From the NCBI GenBank assembly GCA_029449245.1, contig JANATF010000001.1:1240001-1304000 (forward strand): a DNA stretch of 64,000 nucleotides, in the 5' to 3' direction. The stretch comes from Mortierella alpina. Its lineage: Eukaryota; Mortierellomycota; Mortierellomycetes; Mortierellales; Mortierellaceae. The position numbers were made by a program, and so were the translations under genes. Shown here piece by piece: positions 36,401-48,300 of the stretch (within the stretch, counting starts at the first letter, position 1; each line of letters opens with the position of its first letter). The notes under the pieces are model-generated. The model was not told where the DNA came from, did no database searches, and worked only from the letters and a program-made list of their open reading frames with translations.

Positions 36401-36987
36401 CCCGAGATTGTGACATTGTCAAGGACGAGCTTTGATGGTGGTCCGGTAGGAGTTATGCCACCAATAAATCCAGTAACCAGTCTGTTGATCGAAGCCTTGA
36501 GCAGCGGATTCGTGTTACCATCTGCAACGTCTATGGTTGCCGTCACGTTCAATGGGCCGATACCTGCAGGCAACGTCAGGTCCGTCGTTGTGACTTTTGC
36601 CAGGAGCATGTCGTCGAGATGGATATCGACACCGACGCGTCCAAGGGGCAACGCCATAGCACCCAAAGGATTCAGCAGCGAAGCATTGATGCCAATAACG
36701 ACCTGTGTGGACTTGGGCACAGCCAGGCTAATGTATGTGAAGTTCATCAAGCCAGGAACGAGGTATTTATCCATCATGCTCACAGGTTTTGGCACCATAC
36801 TTGACAATCCACCGAGGATGATCGATCCGGGGGAATCAACAGCTGCGCCAAAGGAGATCGCAGCATCTGCGGAAGGTGCCAAAGAGACTCCCAGTATGGC
36901 GAGGCCGGCTACTCCAGCAACAGCCAAGAGCGAGCCCATCCTGTTCACCAAGTTCTTGGATTGGTGTGATGATGTTGATGAGGACAT
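30418..36987 (-). CDS. Giant tandem DUF3712/LEA-like repeat protein
   Basis: Three exons, 30418..34652, 34758..35894, 35982..36987, join in phase to 2,125 aa. The N-terminus has a signal peptide or signal anchor (GSLLAVAGVAGLAILGVSL after a short Arg/Lys-containing head). The rest is at least ten diverged modules of roughly 180 residues. Each has a LNYVG-type strand pair, then V.N..FG.S...F.IL..V.V (for example FGASPTDYFDILSQI, FGGSANNVFTILQDV, FGASKGNVFTILRDV). These match fungal DUF3712, a beta-sandwich related to LEA type 2. The C-terminus is a LEA-like strand-rich segment ending in a Ser/Thr/Pro stalk and a hydrophilic GTNGTIF. Cysteine is nearly absent. Function is unknown; yeast Tag1, a vacuolar membrane protein with LEA-2-like domains, is a distant comparison. 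Its stop lies 110 bp from the convergent WD40 gene. Confidence 0.9.
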
Positions 36988-39963
36988 GATGCGTATATGT
37001 AGGTGAGGAGGGGAAGTTGAGCAGGAGTATAGGGGGTGGGTCACCGCGCGCCTAACTGATCCAGCTGGTATTATATCTATCGCACTTTGGCAATGGATAG
37101 AAGCAACCGGCAGTGATCACAGACTCGTTTCTTTTTGGCCCTCGACTTGTCGTCAATGGTTATGTCCTACGTGACAAACCAGGTAGACGTGGATATAGAA
37201 AAACAGAGGCAGGACGCACTGATTAGCTGCAGAGGACTTTAAACGCAAAGAATGTTTAACGCAACAGCCTCAGGGAAAATGCCAGTTCAAGTTGTATGGA
37301 AAAGCCCTGCAAGTCAAGAAAGACGATGTGGAGTACAAGGGTCGGAGTGCAATAAGGGTAGCCAAGAGGGAGGCGAGGGCGTGTGTCGCATGGAAAAAGA
37401 AGAGTGGCATGACATTATTCCCTAGCGCTCTCAATATTATTCTCGCGCTCACTGTTGTTTTACATGATGCTTCCCACCTCAGGCGAGTGGGTCCCAAGCG
37501 CCTTTCATATGTCATGAGGATATATATGAGAGCGTAGAGACAGCTGCGACTGCATACAAGACAAGAGGAGCATGCGATCGAAGTGAGCAGATGTGCTGTA
37601 AGCTACGAGAAGAGTTGGGGGAGGGGACGCACGAAACAAATTGCCAGGTCATAATTATCACTTTAGACCTCCTAATCATCATCCTCGGTACTAATTTGCC
37701 GCGGGAGTCGATCGTTGCACGGCTTGCCCCCCAAAAAAAATTGCCGCCATGGAGCAGGTCAGTGCAGTGCGTATGCCGTTAAAAAAATTGATGTCATAAG
37801 CAGAAAGGGAGAAGCTGTTATGTTTTAAGACGCACAGTTATGTCGAAACAGGAAGGTAGGCGAAAATGGATTATGGTCGAGCTGACATGATCGAGAGATT
37901 GACTGAGAGAGAGAGAGGAGGGAGGATCGCAAAAGAGTGGACGTGGATTCTCAGATATAGCCAAGAATGACAGATAACGAGAACAAGGACGCAATTTCTG
38001 GTCGGGATGGAGTGAACTCCTACTGCAGTGATTGTCAGGGCGATGGCAGGGTATCAGAGGGATCTGGGCTAAAAGTGCCGAGCGCGCGTCGAATATGACA
38101 AAGGAAGGAGAATGTGGACGAGTCATTGTACCTGCCTTTAATCAGGGACGGACAACGAGAGAAAGGAGGGAAAGGTACCTGTTGAAGGAGGGAAGGGGAG
38201 GAGGAAGGGAGAAAGTGGCGGTGGGAAAGAGATGTAGAAACTACCCAAAGAGGCAAAGGAGAGGGGGAGGTGGGACGAAGGGGAAGAGAAAAGAAAAGAA
38301 AGAAGACAACGGCAACACAAAGAGCAAGAAGCGCTCACGGTCGACGCTGCACAATCGATGCGATGTTCAGTGGCCTGTAAACTCGGTGCAGCTCGGTTTC
38401 CCCTACGAGTGCTTGCATTTCTGTATGGGTCGGCCGACAATGAGCTGAGGTACACAATACTAACGATACAGTGTTTGTTTTGCTCAGTTTCGCTAGCAAG
38501 TGGAGCAGGAAAGTGGAGGAGCGGAATGACAAGAAAGTAGTTCCCTGCGCGTCTGCGGGCTCGTTCATCGGTTGAGTGCGTTGTGTGCATGGCACGACTC
38601 TTTAGCAGGCCGGCGCATGAAACTAAGTTTTGTTGAGAGCACCTTGAACCGAAATGCCGTGACCCTTCGTGCATTATTGTGTTGTGAAGTCCACCCAACA
38701 CAAGGCGTCGACAACGCTCGCCATTCCCTCATTCACGATGAGAGCAAGCAACGCACTGTGCAGACAAGATTTGGCTAGGGAAGCCATTGAGAGGAACACC
38801 ACATACAATACTAGTACCGATTTCCTCATCTGGCATGTGGTTATTTTGATGACCTTGTGCGCACAAACAGAAGGGTTGCAGCTTGCAGCAGGGAGCTGGG
38901 CGCCCCAGACGCAGTCTTGTACTTTTCATCCAAGAAGATATCAAGTCCCGCCCTCATTGAACGCAGCCCTACATCGAGCAGTGGTGATGCGCCTCAGAAA
39001 CAGAACAGATTTCTGCGCGTGGGTACGTACACTTGCAGGTATGTGAAGGATCATCCGATATGAAGATCGGCTACGATTTTCAGCACTCATCCTGATACTG
39101 CAGACTTGGGAGAAACTGTGACCAACCCACTGCCTTAAGCATTGACAGGGAGTCAGTTGTGTATCCATGGGCACTGGTTGCCCGATCGGCGTGAATTATA
39201 TCTGCGGCGTAGAGTGTCCAACATTTTTATTATCGGCTAGCGGAGGAATGGAAGCACTGGCGCGCTGGAATGTTTCTTGGTCAGGTACAATACAATGCTA
39301 TTGTCGGATCGCTGCTTTGCCGAGTAATTTAAGGTCGTTGAGACCATCTCGGCTGGGAGTTGTGGAGAACACATCGAACCGATGGTAGATTATTCGTGAG
39401 TTTTACTGGCATACACTAGTCTACAGAAGTACCTTAATTTGTGTAGAGCAACAAACAATCTTCAGGCCATAAAAACTGCAGCCACTTTTTCGTCAAGAGA
39501 AACTTGTCGAACACTGCTCATGCAAACAAACGATGGCTCGAGGATGCAGTGGCGTGGTGCTACAAGGCCCATGCGCCTGTGGAAGAAACTTGTGGCAGAC
39601 TTGCGGTGTTGTTTGTCTACGACTCTTTCTCCTGCTTTTGTCCGCCTTTGGGGTGTGTATTCATCAGCGATAGAATGGACGTGGGAAATGGTGTGCATCC
39701 TGCAGGTTGCTGCTGACATAGAACAGATGCATAAACATAATGCATACTCTCATGCTTGCTTGAGCTGCAAAATAGGAATGATAGTTTGTGCTTGGATCTC
39801 AAGGACGCCCACATTGCGTCGCCTTTATGCTTACTGGGTTTGAAAAGTAAGGGTGCGCTTTCAAAGAAAACAAAAGACGCGGTTCAATAGAATACAAGAT
39901 ACCTGCCATTTTTGTCTGATCGTTTTTCATCTTATTTGCAATATATGATGAGGCTACTCAAAT
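36988..39963. other. Gene-poor region, about 3 kb
   Basis: No convincing gene. 36988-37800 is the upstream region of the DUF3712 gene. 37890-38340 is purine-rich on the plus strand and gives Arg/Glu/Gly-biased ORFs. 38800-39850 has shorter frames of more normal composition on both strands (for example plus 38857-39063, minus 39462-39719), but none shows a known domain and I could not chain them through splice sites. It may contain 5' leader, a noncoding transcript or a decayed gene. Confidence 0.5.
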
Positions 39964-42375
39964 TTATAGACGACGTGAACCTGTTGGAGTTGCTGGCTTA
40001 TGACGAGGCGAGCTGGTTGGTGATGGCTCTACAATCTCAAAGCCAAGGTCTTGCGCAAAACAAGCCGCGACCTTGATTTCTTCCTGCTTCCGATCATATG
40101 CTAGCTTCTGTTTCGGTGAGGCGCCTCCACTGCCAGTTGAGGACGTGGGCGAGTTCGGCGAAGAGGATGAATGGACACGACTTGGAGATCCGGCTCGAAC
40201 TGGTGTAGGAGCTGGAACGATTCTGGCCACTGGTGCAGGAATGATAAATTCCTCTGATGCAAAAGATGGCTCTGGTAGCATGGGCGTGATCGTTTGAGGC
40301 ATGGTCGAAGGTAACGGCGGTGCAGGCTCAGGATCGAGTGCGAGGGTGGAGAAGAAGGAACTCACTGAAGCTCGATCCTTTGCCGCAGAGCAAAAGTCCT
40401 TTGTACAGCGATCTACAGTCAATGAATTGTCCAATTGCAAGAACGATGGCTCATCGTCGTCATCGGTACACGCGTCATGACCATTCATCGCGGTCTCGCC
40501 AGCTCTTGTTGTAGGCTGTCGGAATCCGTTCACTGTCAAGTTTCCTGTGTTACTGGGGGAGCTGGCCAACTCCATTCGAGGAGGGCTGTCTGGAGGGAAG
40601 ATTATCATAGCCTCATCTGCATAAGGAGATAATGGTCCGGGCGACTTTGAAGAGCAAGCGCCTGAGGGAGGCAGAGGTGGAGGTGTGTAGACGGCGTGGT
40701 TACTCGTATTTGGCGACTTTCGAGATGATCCGGAGCTTTGAAGACCTTGGCTCCACCCTTTGTCCGTAACCACGGCCGAGCTATAGAGTGAACCGTGCGA
40801 AGGGCTCCTTCCAAGGGGCGCGCTTCGGTCTCGAGAAGTAGCTGGGACGGCTGGCCAGTTGGACATTAGTGCAGGATTCAATCGCTGATTTGCGTCCGAC
40901 TCCAGATCCAACGCCATATCCTGTTCACTCATCAGCGAATTTGGAGCATATGGCCCGTTCACTGATCGACCCGTGCGCGCTTGAGCCTGCTGCAAACCCG
41001 AGGACGTGCGCCTAGTTAGGGTGCCTTTTTCATAAGAGGAAAACACGTCTACTAGACCCTGATCGTGTGGAGGATCGAGACCAATTCGAATGTTACTACG
41101 GCGGTCCAGGTTCTCTGACATTGGGTATGCATCCTCTTGCCTCTTTGCGTTCTCGTCGTGAATCCGTCTTCGCCGACGAAGACAACAAATGGTAAGGAAA
41201 CAGGCGAGAAGCAAAACAAACACGCCTGCACCTGAAATGGCAAGCACAACAGAGTTCTTCTTCAAGAATGATTCGTTATTTGAATCTATAGTTACAATGA
41301 GGAAACGTATTTGGTTAGGGCACCGCCGCCCACTCGTCGGACGAGAGCCAGAGTGATTGATGTTCAAGAACGTGAAAAACATACCTCCTAAACAGACTCC
41401 ATTGGTGCATATGCCGCCGTGGCCACACTCTGTGCCGTCCGAAAAGTTCAGAGACAAAGCCAGGCAAGATGTAGATCCGTTCAAGGCGCCGCTGGGATTC
41501 GCGCAGGTTACTTGGCACGTTGACGTGTCAGTTGTGCAGGAAGTTGTGAAGTTGTACTGAGCTGTAGCTTGAGCCTGGCATTGCAAATCTCTGGCGGAGC
41601 ATGAACTCGAGCCACACATGGCATCACTGCCCGTTGTATTGGATACTGAAGAATGATGCTTCGAACAGTCCTTCTTGTTTGTAGGGCACTTTGCGCTCTT
41701 TCCTGTACACATCTCTGCAACACCACAAGAGGCAGTGGCTGGGTGACATATGAACGTGGTAGGTCGAAACTGGCACTTATCACAGCAATCTTGTTGGTTG
41801 CTTAAAGTTGAAGTGAGAAAAAAAAAGGAAAGGGTTAGTCGGAGTAGGTCAAAGGCTTGAACCGGCTATAACATCGCAGATGCTCACCTGCACACGGCTC
41901 CCGGAGCTAGCTTGCACGTTTTAGCAATGCAGCATTTATCCTTTGCGCATTCCTCAGGTGAGCCGCAATCGCATTCTTCTCCGTGTTCGAGAATCCCGTT
42001 GCCGCATACAGGGGGTGGTGATGATGGCCCTAAGGATTCTGGTGGCGTGCCAGCTGTAGATGATGTATGCGCTGCAACATTTGAATGTGGATGTGGATGT
42101 GGGGCTCCTGGAGGCTCACCGCGTCGGAAAAGATCTAGGACTGCAGGCTGTGCGTTATTAATGTCCAAGTCGGCTAGCATCAAAAGAGAGTTGCTGTCGA
42201 GTTAGTCGGCCCGTTGCTACGGATGCGAAGACCTGGGATGGTACAGGTGCGTATGGTGCATGTTGAGAAGGCTGCCTGGCGAGAGAGCTAAACGCCAAGG
42301 GTGATGGGCTTATTTACCGAGCACAATCGAGGCCAAGGCAGCGAAGCCTGTCGCCACTATAGGACTCAACCTCAT
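39964..42375 (-). CDS. Disintegrin-domain type I membrane protein without metalloprotease domain
   Basis: Exons 39964..41285, 41385..41800, 41888..42173, 42318..42375 give 693 aa. The first exon encodes a signal peptide ([20 protein letters not shown]), spliced in phase to a short His/Pro-rich spacer. An ADAM-type disintegrin domain follows: [20 protein letters not shown], then [25 protein letters not shown], and [15 protein letters not shown]. Next is a Cys-rich segment with an EGF-like [13 protein letters not shown], one membrane helix ([20 protein letters not shown]), an Arg-rich stop-transfer sequence, and a roughly 350-residue Ser/Pro-rich cytoplasmic tail with possible SH3-binding motifs ([16 protein letters not shown]). 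Fungal ADAMs normally carry a reprolysin domain with HExxHxxGxxH before the disintegrin; none is visible here or in the 1.1 kb upstream. Function is unknown, plausibly adhesion or scaffolding. Confidence 0.82.
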
Positions 42376-43492
42376 ATTTTATGGCGGACAGTGTCAACGC
42401 GTCTAGACCCGATGCGATGTCAGGGAGCAGGCGTTGATTTGGTGACAAAGAACGGCGATGATTATGTGAAGGAGTTCTAAGGTACAGAGTCTACTACGGC
42501 GACAGCAGCGGGCGACTGTTGAGTCGGGTGATATGGGGTAATAAGGTCAAAGTGTAGACCGTGAAAGAGCGAGCGAACAGAGAAAGAGGGAGAAAGGAGG
42601 ATGAGAGAGAGAGAGAGTAAATGAGAGTGAAGGATAGAGAAAGGGTGGGTGAAAGAGAGAAAGAGAGAAAGAGAGAGAGAGAGAGAGGGAGGGAAATGAA
42701 AGGAGAGACAAACGAGCCAATCTCAGATATGCACGAGAAAACGGCCGTCCATTGGAAAGCATTGTCACATCCGAGATTCCACACCATGGTCCTAAGATTG
42801 ACGAGAAGAAGCCTCGGAAAAGGCTCGCTCACTGGTCATGGTGCACCAACAATGGACGGCACTACCCGTTCAGAGCGTCAAACCCAGACGGGGTCAGCAC
42901 GGAAAGGGTAGCGAGGACGAGAAAACAAGGATTGACAATATGATGCCTGTTCAGGAGGTGAGCGCGTTCTCCTGAGAATGGCTTGCAACAAAAGATATTT
43001 ATAACAAGCTGGTCGCCCCATGACACTTAACGGAAGAGGGCTCCAGGAGACAGCATCGGTGCGATGAGCTAAAGGGCTGGCAACCTGGAAATACCCGACA
43101 CTCCCAAGGAGGAAAAGGGGACAACAGCATTTGTCAGAGGTTCGCTCCTTTTTGTTCCTACAGAAGGTCCGTGAATTCCTGGGGATATCTCGTGTCTATG
43201 GAGCGCGCTGCAGAGTACCAGAGTAGCTGACTGGCAGGAAGAGCTACATGAACCTTGTGCAGGCCTCAACGGTTCCCGTGTTCTTGCGCAGGATAGAAAG
43301 GACCAGATGAAAAAGGAGGCGATGTAACGCAGGCCAAACGATCGCTGAACGTTGCCGCTGGCAGATTGAAGCGTCCTAGGGTGACTATTGTCTGAGGCAG
43401 GTTCCACAATGACACCCAAACTATTCAATTGGCTCTGAGCTTGCGTGCGTGCGCACAAATACCAGGGTGGGCGTGCTGAATGGCATCTCGCA
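42376..43492. other. Divergent intergenic region with GA tract
   Basis: It lies between the disintegrin gene (-) and the F-box gene (+). A purine tract occupies about 42595-42700. The minus-strand ORF over it (42494-42832) is Ser/Leu/Pro low complexity caused by the tract. I searched all frames for an HExxH-bearing exon that could belong to the disintegrin gene and found none. Confidence 0.55.
42595..42700. repeat. GA-rich microsatellite
   Basis: A run of (ga)n interrupted by aa and gg, upstream of the disintegrin gene. On that gene's strand it is a CT tract, a common fungal promoter element. Confidence 0.85.
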
Positions 43493-44944
43493 ATGTCAAT
43501 CACCCCGCCGTCCCTGCACCCGCCATTGCCCGGATCGCCATCGCCTGGACCGCCGTCTCCGCTGGAGATCGAGGAGGTCCTTCTAGAGATCGTCTTACAC
43601 TTGGACAGGCAATCACTCCACAGCTGTGTCTCTGTCTCAAAAATATTCTACCGTGCAAGCATTCGAGCCCTGTGGTCCACCGTTCGGTGGAGGAATCTGG
43701 CCATCAGCAGCAACGACTCGTTTCTATCACAGTTTGAGCGCTATGGACACTATGCAGTCGAACTCCAGGATAACTTTAATGCCAATCTCGATATGATTGC
43801 GCAGGTGTGCACCAACTTGCGGGAGCTACGACTCACCTGGACCCTTGTGTGGGACGATAAACTAGCATGTATCCTCAGGAGCTCGCCAAAGATCTCGCGG
43901 CTCTTTCTGTTCAGCTGCAGTCCTCTCACCACCTTGGCGCTCTCACACATCGGGAACCTTGCTGGGCTAAAGCGACTCGAACTCAAGAACTACAACCACG
44001 TCGACGAACCCTCCATTGTGGCACTTCTTCGATCATGTCCCATGCTTGAGCACCTCGTACTGGAGGACGTTCGGTTGAATGGGATCCTGCTGGACAGTTT
44101 GGGCGAAACACCACTGAGCATCAAAATTTTGGCTCTGACTCGCTCTGCCCCATCCGGGAACCTAGTGAGGAATCTTCTCCGGAATTCTCACAACATAAAA
44201 GAATTCTCGTTGGCAAGGAACGGTCATTCAGCTGTTTCAGTGGACGAGCTGTTGATGATACAGGATTCATATAGACACCTTTCAAACCTCAACCTCGAAT
44301 CTTGCAAGGGCTTTGATAACGCGGCATTGCATCTCCTGTTCCAGACCTGTTCGAGCCTGGTGAGAGTCAACGTGAGCGGCACCAAGATTGAGGATTCATC
44401 GCTGGATGCGCTTGCAGCCAACTGTCCAGAGTTGAAAAACCTGAACCTCGCCTGGTGTGCACACATTACAGATGGAGGTCTGCTACGCCTATTGCAGGCA
44501 TGCAGCAGGTTGACGTTCTTGGATATTTCAACGATGGACAAGGTCTCGGCAGCCATTTTCTACCCAGGTAATTCGTGGGCGTGTTCAAGACTGGAAACAT
44601 TCATTTGCATTGGCATCGATATGGCACGGCCGCGGGGGTCCACTCAGCGGAACCACGCCATGATGTTCAACCAGCTCAGTCGTCTCGAGACGCTGCAAGA
44701 CCTAGCCATTGGAGGCACCAACTTAGTGCTCGAGCTGGAAGCAGGGCTGTCCAAGCTGGGGGAACTGAGCCAGCTGGTGTCCTTCCGCCTCAGCCTTGTG
44801 CAGGGGGCGCTTGGCGAGGATGAGATCCGCTGGCTGATCGAGGCCTGGCCCAAGCTGAAGCGCGTCAAGTTTGAGTCTGGGTCGCTGCCATCCCCGTGGC
44901 TACGGTATTTCCGGCGGCGGCGGCCGCACCTTGTGCTCGGTTGA
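43493..44944 (+). CDS. F-box/leucine-rich-repeat protein
   Basis: A substrate-adaptor candidate for SCF ubiquitin ligases. It is intronless, 483 aa from the ATG at 43493 (MSITPPSLHPPL). After a Pro-rich leader, an F-box occupies about residues 24-62 (EIEEVLLEIVLHLDRQSLHSC, then VSKIFYRASIRALWSTVRWR). The rest is leucine-rich repeats of the amino-acid-containing LRR type, for example LRELRLTWTL, MLEHLVLEDVRL, LSNLNLESCKGFD, LVRVNVSGTKI, and LKNLNLAWCAHITDGGLLRL. F-box/LRR genes of this form are strongly expanded in Mortierellaceae and relatives, so the target cannot be inferred. The start is chosen because it follows the upstream leader and precedes the F-box closely. Confidence 0.88.
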   Translation: MSITPPSLHPPLPGSPSPGPPSPLEIEEVLLEIVLHLDRQSLHSCVSVSKIFYRASIRALWSTVRWRNLAISSNDSFLSQFERYGHYAVELQDNFNANLDMIAQVCTNLRELRLTWTLVWDDKLACILRSSPKISRLFLFSCSPLTTLALSHIGNLAGLKRLELKNYNHVDEPSIVALLRSCPMLEHLVLEDVRLNGILLDSLGETPLSIKILALTRSAPSGNLVRNLLRNSHNIKEFSLARNGHSAVSVDELLMIQDSYRHLSNLNLESCKGFDNAALHLLFQTCSSLVRVNVSGTKIEDSSLDALAANCPELKNLNLAWCAHITDGGLLRLLQACSRLTFLDISTMDKVSAAIFYPGNSWACSRLETFICIGIDMARPRGSTQRNHAMMFNQLSRLETLQDLAIGGTNLVLELEAGLSKLGELSQLVSFRLSLVQGALGEDEIRWLIEAWPKLKRVKFESGSLPSPWLRYFRRRRPHLVLG

Positions 44945-45352
44945 GCGACAACAGGTGTCTCTGCAGTAACATACTCTGTCTGTGAAGTTATCGAGTTACT
45001 CGAGGTTGTCTGCGTCTGTGACGTGGCGCGCGGTGTGCGAGAGCACTGGGCCAAGGAAGGGCGCACAAAAAAAGAACGGAATAAAGGATGGATGGGGCGC
45101 GATCAGATTGTCTGTCCACGCTGGCTCACATCACCTTCTCGTCATCCTGCTCCTCTTTCCCGCTCCTCTTTTGTCATCCTGATTACTTTCTTTCTCTCCT
45201 TCTTTTGTCCACCTGCTCCGCATCCATCCCACCTTCACACTCATCCGCATCCGCATCCACCTCCGCACTGCACGCCGCATCTGGCCCCCGACCCCCACCA
45301 CAATCTCACAGTGACACAGCGAGAGCAAAGGAGCCTCACCTTTTGCGCGACT
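44945..45352. other. Promoter and leader of the Pro/Gln-rich gene
   Basis: A 408-bp region between two co-directional genes. It is pyrimidine-rich on the plus strand from about 45125 (CATCCGCATCC repeats at 45225-45265), typical of a fungal 5' leader. No gene is seen. Confidence 0.5.
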
Positions 45353-48300
45353 ATGGAAGCAAACACATCTGGTAACGGTCGCCTTCTTCTCATCTTTGGC
45401 GCAATATTGCACCGCGAACAATGACATTCCGTTTTCTGATCATCTCATTGATGCCGCGTTGTCATGTAACAGCCGGATCTATGCCTAGAAACGGTCCGCC
45501 TGCGAACAAGCAGACGCGACCTCCTCCTTCTCCAGGGAACAGCAGCGTGAACCCGCAGATGCGCCCGCCCCATCTGAATCACAGACCACCGCCACAGCAA
45601 CATTCACAGGAACAGTTCCAGCATCCACAACAGCAACAGCAGCTTCAGCCGCCTTTGCAGGCTGGAGTCCAAGGCGGTCGTTCTCCTGTCTTGTCCCCAT
45701 TCCAGAATGCAAGACCGGCACAACAATCACCTCCAGCTGCCCACCCAGGTCAGAACACTCAAATGCGTCCTGCAGGGACCTCGCCAAGTGCCATGCCTAT
45801 GCAGCGACCCTTGCAGCCACAGCAACAGTTTCAGCCGCGTCCTCACCAGCCTCAACCAGGTCAGCAGCCAGCCCAGCTTGGTTATCCTGGGAGACCTCCA
45901 TCGGGACCTATGAACACCGGGAACCAGGGACAGTTGAGACCGCAGGGTACAGCTGGATCTCCTCAGGCGCAGCCCACGCAGGCGATGCGCCCACCTCAGC
46001 AGCCAGGTCAGCAGCACCAGCAACATCAACCACTTATGAACGGCGCGAATCTGCGTCCGTCTTCGTCGCATCCAAATCTTACAGGGGGACAGCAGGGCAA
46101 TCGGTTTACGCCCCCTTCTCCCCGTCTCGGTACTCCAGGATCACCCCAGATCCGACCTCTACAGCAGAATCACTCTGGACAGGCGGGGGCCACACCCCAG
46201 CAGCACCAGCCCACGACACCCACTCAGCAACAGCAACACCTGCAGCAGAGTCTAAGGACGTCTTCATCGCAGCCGCATCTCGCCCAGCAACCTGGTGTGC
46301 GTCCCCCACCAGGACACCATTCGCCCGTGCAGCCTCATCAGCCAATGGCCGTCCGACCTCCAGCGCCTATGATGCAGCAGCAGCAGCAAAGACCTCGGCC
46401 GCCCCAAGGCGCCACAGCAGGGCAGGCACATGGCTCGTCGCACTCGGCTCCTCCTCAGCCTGCGGCGCCAGGACGCTCAGTGCAATTGGATATTCCTTTG
46501 ACTGACACTGAGCGCCCGAATGGCGGGTCCGACGGTATGGACGTGCGCCAACAGCCACCTGTGCAGAACCAGCATCATCAGCAGCACCCACGACCACAGC
46601 TTCCTGCTGGCGCAAGACCACCTTTGGATCAAATGCGACAGCAACCTCCACAAAGTCAGCATCCAACAAGCCAGCCTCATATCCATCGACAGATGCAAAA
46701 CCCGCAGATCCTGAATCCCACTCAGCGTCCACCTCAACGACCCCCCACTGCTCCCATGCAGGTTTCTCACCAGCAACAGCAACCGTCCTCTAGTCCCATG
46801 GATGGATCTCCTCAACGCGTCATGAAGGAAGCCACAAATGTGTCGAATAACACTGTCAGTCCACCCCCTCGTAAGGGCAGTAGTTCCAGTGGAGTGGAGA
46901 GTGCTGATCACAGTCGGCTTCAAAAGCCCTCACCTCAACAGCAGCACTCCATGGCGACTCAACAGAGACCTCCAAACCCGCAGCACATCTCTGGCGCAGG
47001 ACCTCACCATTCTCAAGCGCTTGCTGGTCCCCCATCACATTTTCATCCACCGAGACCTAGCAATGTGCCCGGATCGCCACGTCAAATACCCTTAGGGACG
47101 GCAGAGATTAAGGTGCCTGGAATTGCATCTAGCATATCTCCCCGACAGCCTCTTGCACCGCAGCAGCAGCAGCAACAAGTGCTCCCTCAGACAACAACCA
47201 CCACCCTCGCGGAGCCGGACGAGCCATTATCAGGTTCGGATAATGACGCCTTTGACGAAGACGATATTGAGGGCGGGGCAGTTAACACTGTGATACCCAA
47301 AACGACAGCTGCCCCCTCTGAAGCGGACCAACCTCCTCCCCAGGCGCACAGTGGAATTGTAGGGGGCCCCCCATCAGGCCCGCCTCGTGGGCCACCCAAG
47401 AATGACAATAATGCGCCGAGAAAGCTCTCGGCTTCTATTGGCTCCGGGCCTGTGCGAATCATTCCTCCCTCAAACAACCCGTCTTCCCCGCCTGCGAGCG
47501 CTTTCCCACCACTTGGTCAACCTAGAGCCCGTGTTCGTCCGCCTCCAGGCAACAAAGTGCACACGCCCTACCGACCACCAGAGAGGCCTTCTCAGGCTCC
47601 CGTTATGTACAGCCAGTCTGGACAGCCTGCGTTCTCGCAGCCCTTTCCTCAACAAGACGATGTGCATGCTGTTGAGGAATCCTCAACTGCGGCTTCCATG
47701 GTAACCCACGGAGCTAACGCCACCTCGAGCAGCATTCGTCCTAGAGACGGTGGATTGCAAAAGCGTGTCGTTGCTAGCAACAATAATGGCTCAAAGCCGG
47801 ATGGTCCTGGCACAAAGCTAGTGGTAAGCATAGATCGACTGTACAAGAGTATGAGTTTCAATTGAAACTGGGTGGTGTATGCTTGACTCATTTGATTTCC
47901 CACATCATTAGTCACCACCGTCCCCCAAGTTGCATGGCCAGAAAGGCCCTGCTATCCTAAGCGTCTCTGGACGAAAGGTGTGTATTTTTTTTCTATGGAC
48001 GAGGTTGTGCAAAAGTAGGAGGCAACAGCTTTCACCTTCAATTTGTCACTGACAATCTTGCAATCTCTTGATTATTGCACAATAGTCGTCGATTTCAACG
48101 ACCAAAACGCTTAAGACCTGGATAATTCGCGGAGGGATTGCTTACCTAGGATATACTGCCGTCTTTAACTGCCCTCCTGAATCGTCAGGTGTGAAGGGTC
48201 TTTACTGCAAGACAACAAATGGCTTGGGCGGACTCGTCAAACCACTTGTAGCACCTTCCTACAATGCCTATCTGGGACCCCATGTCGACCATTACGTAAA

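Noticed and set aside
38032-38701. Overlapping ORFs of 138 aa (+) and 187 aa (-)
   Set aside because: Purine/pyrimidine-biased low complexity with no domain or splice support.
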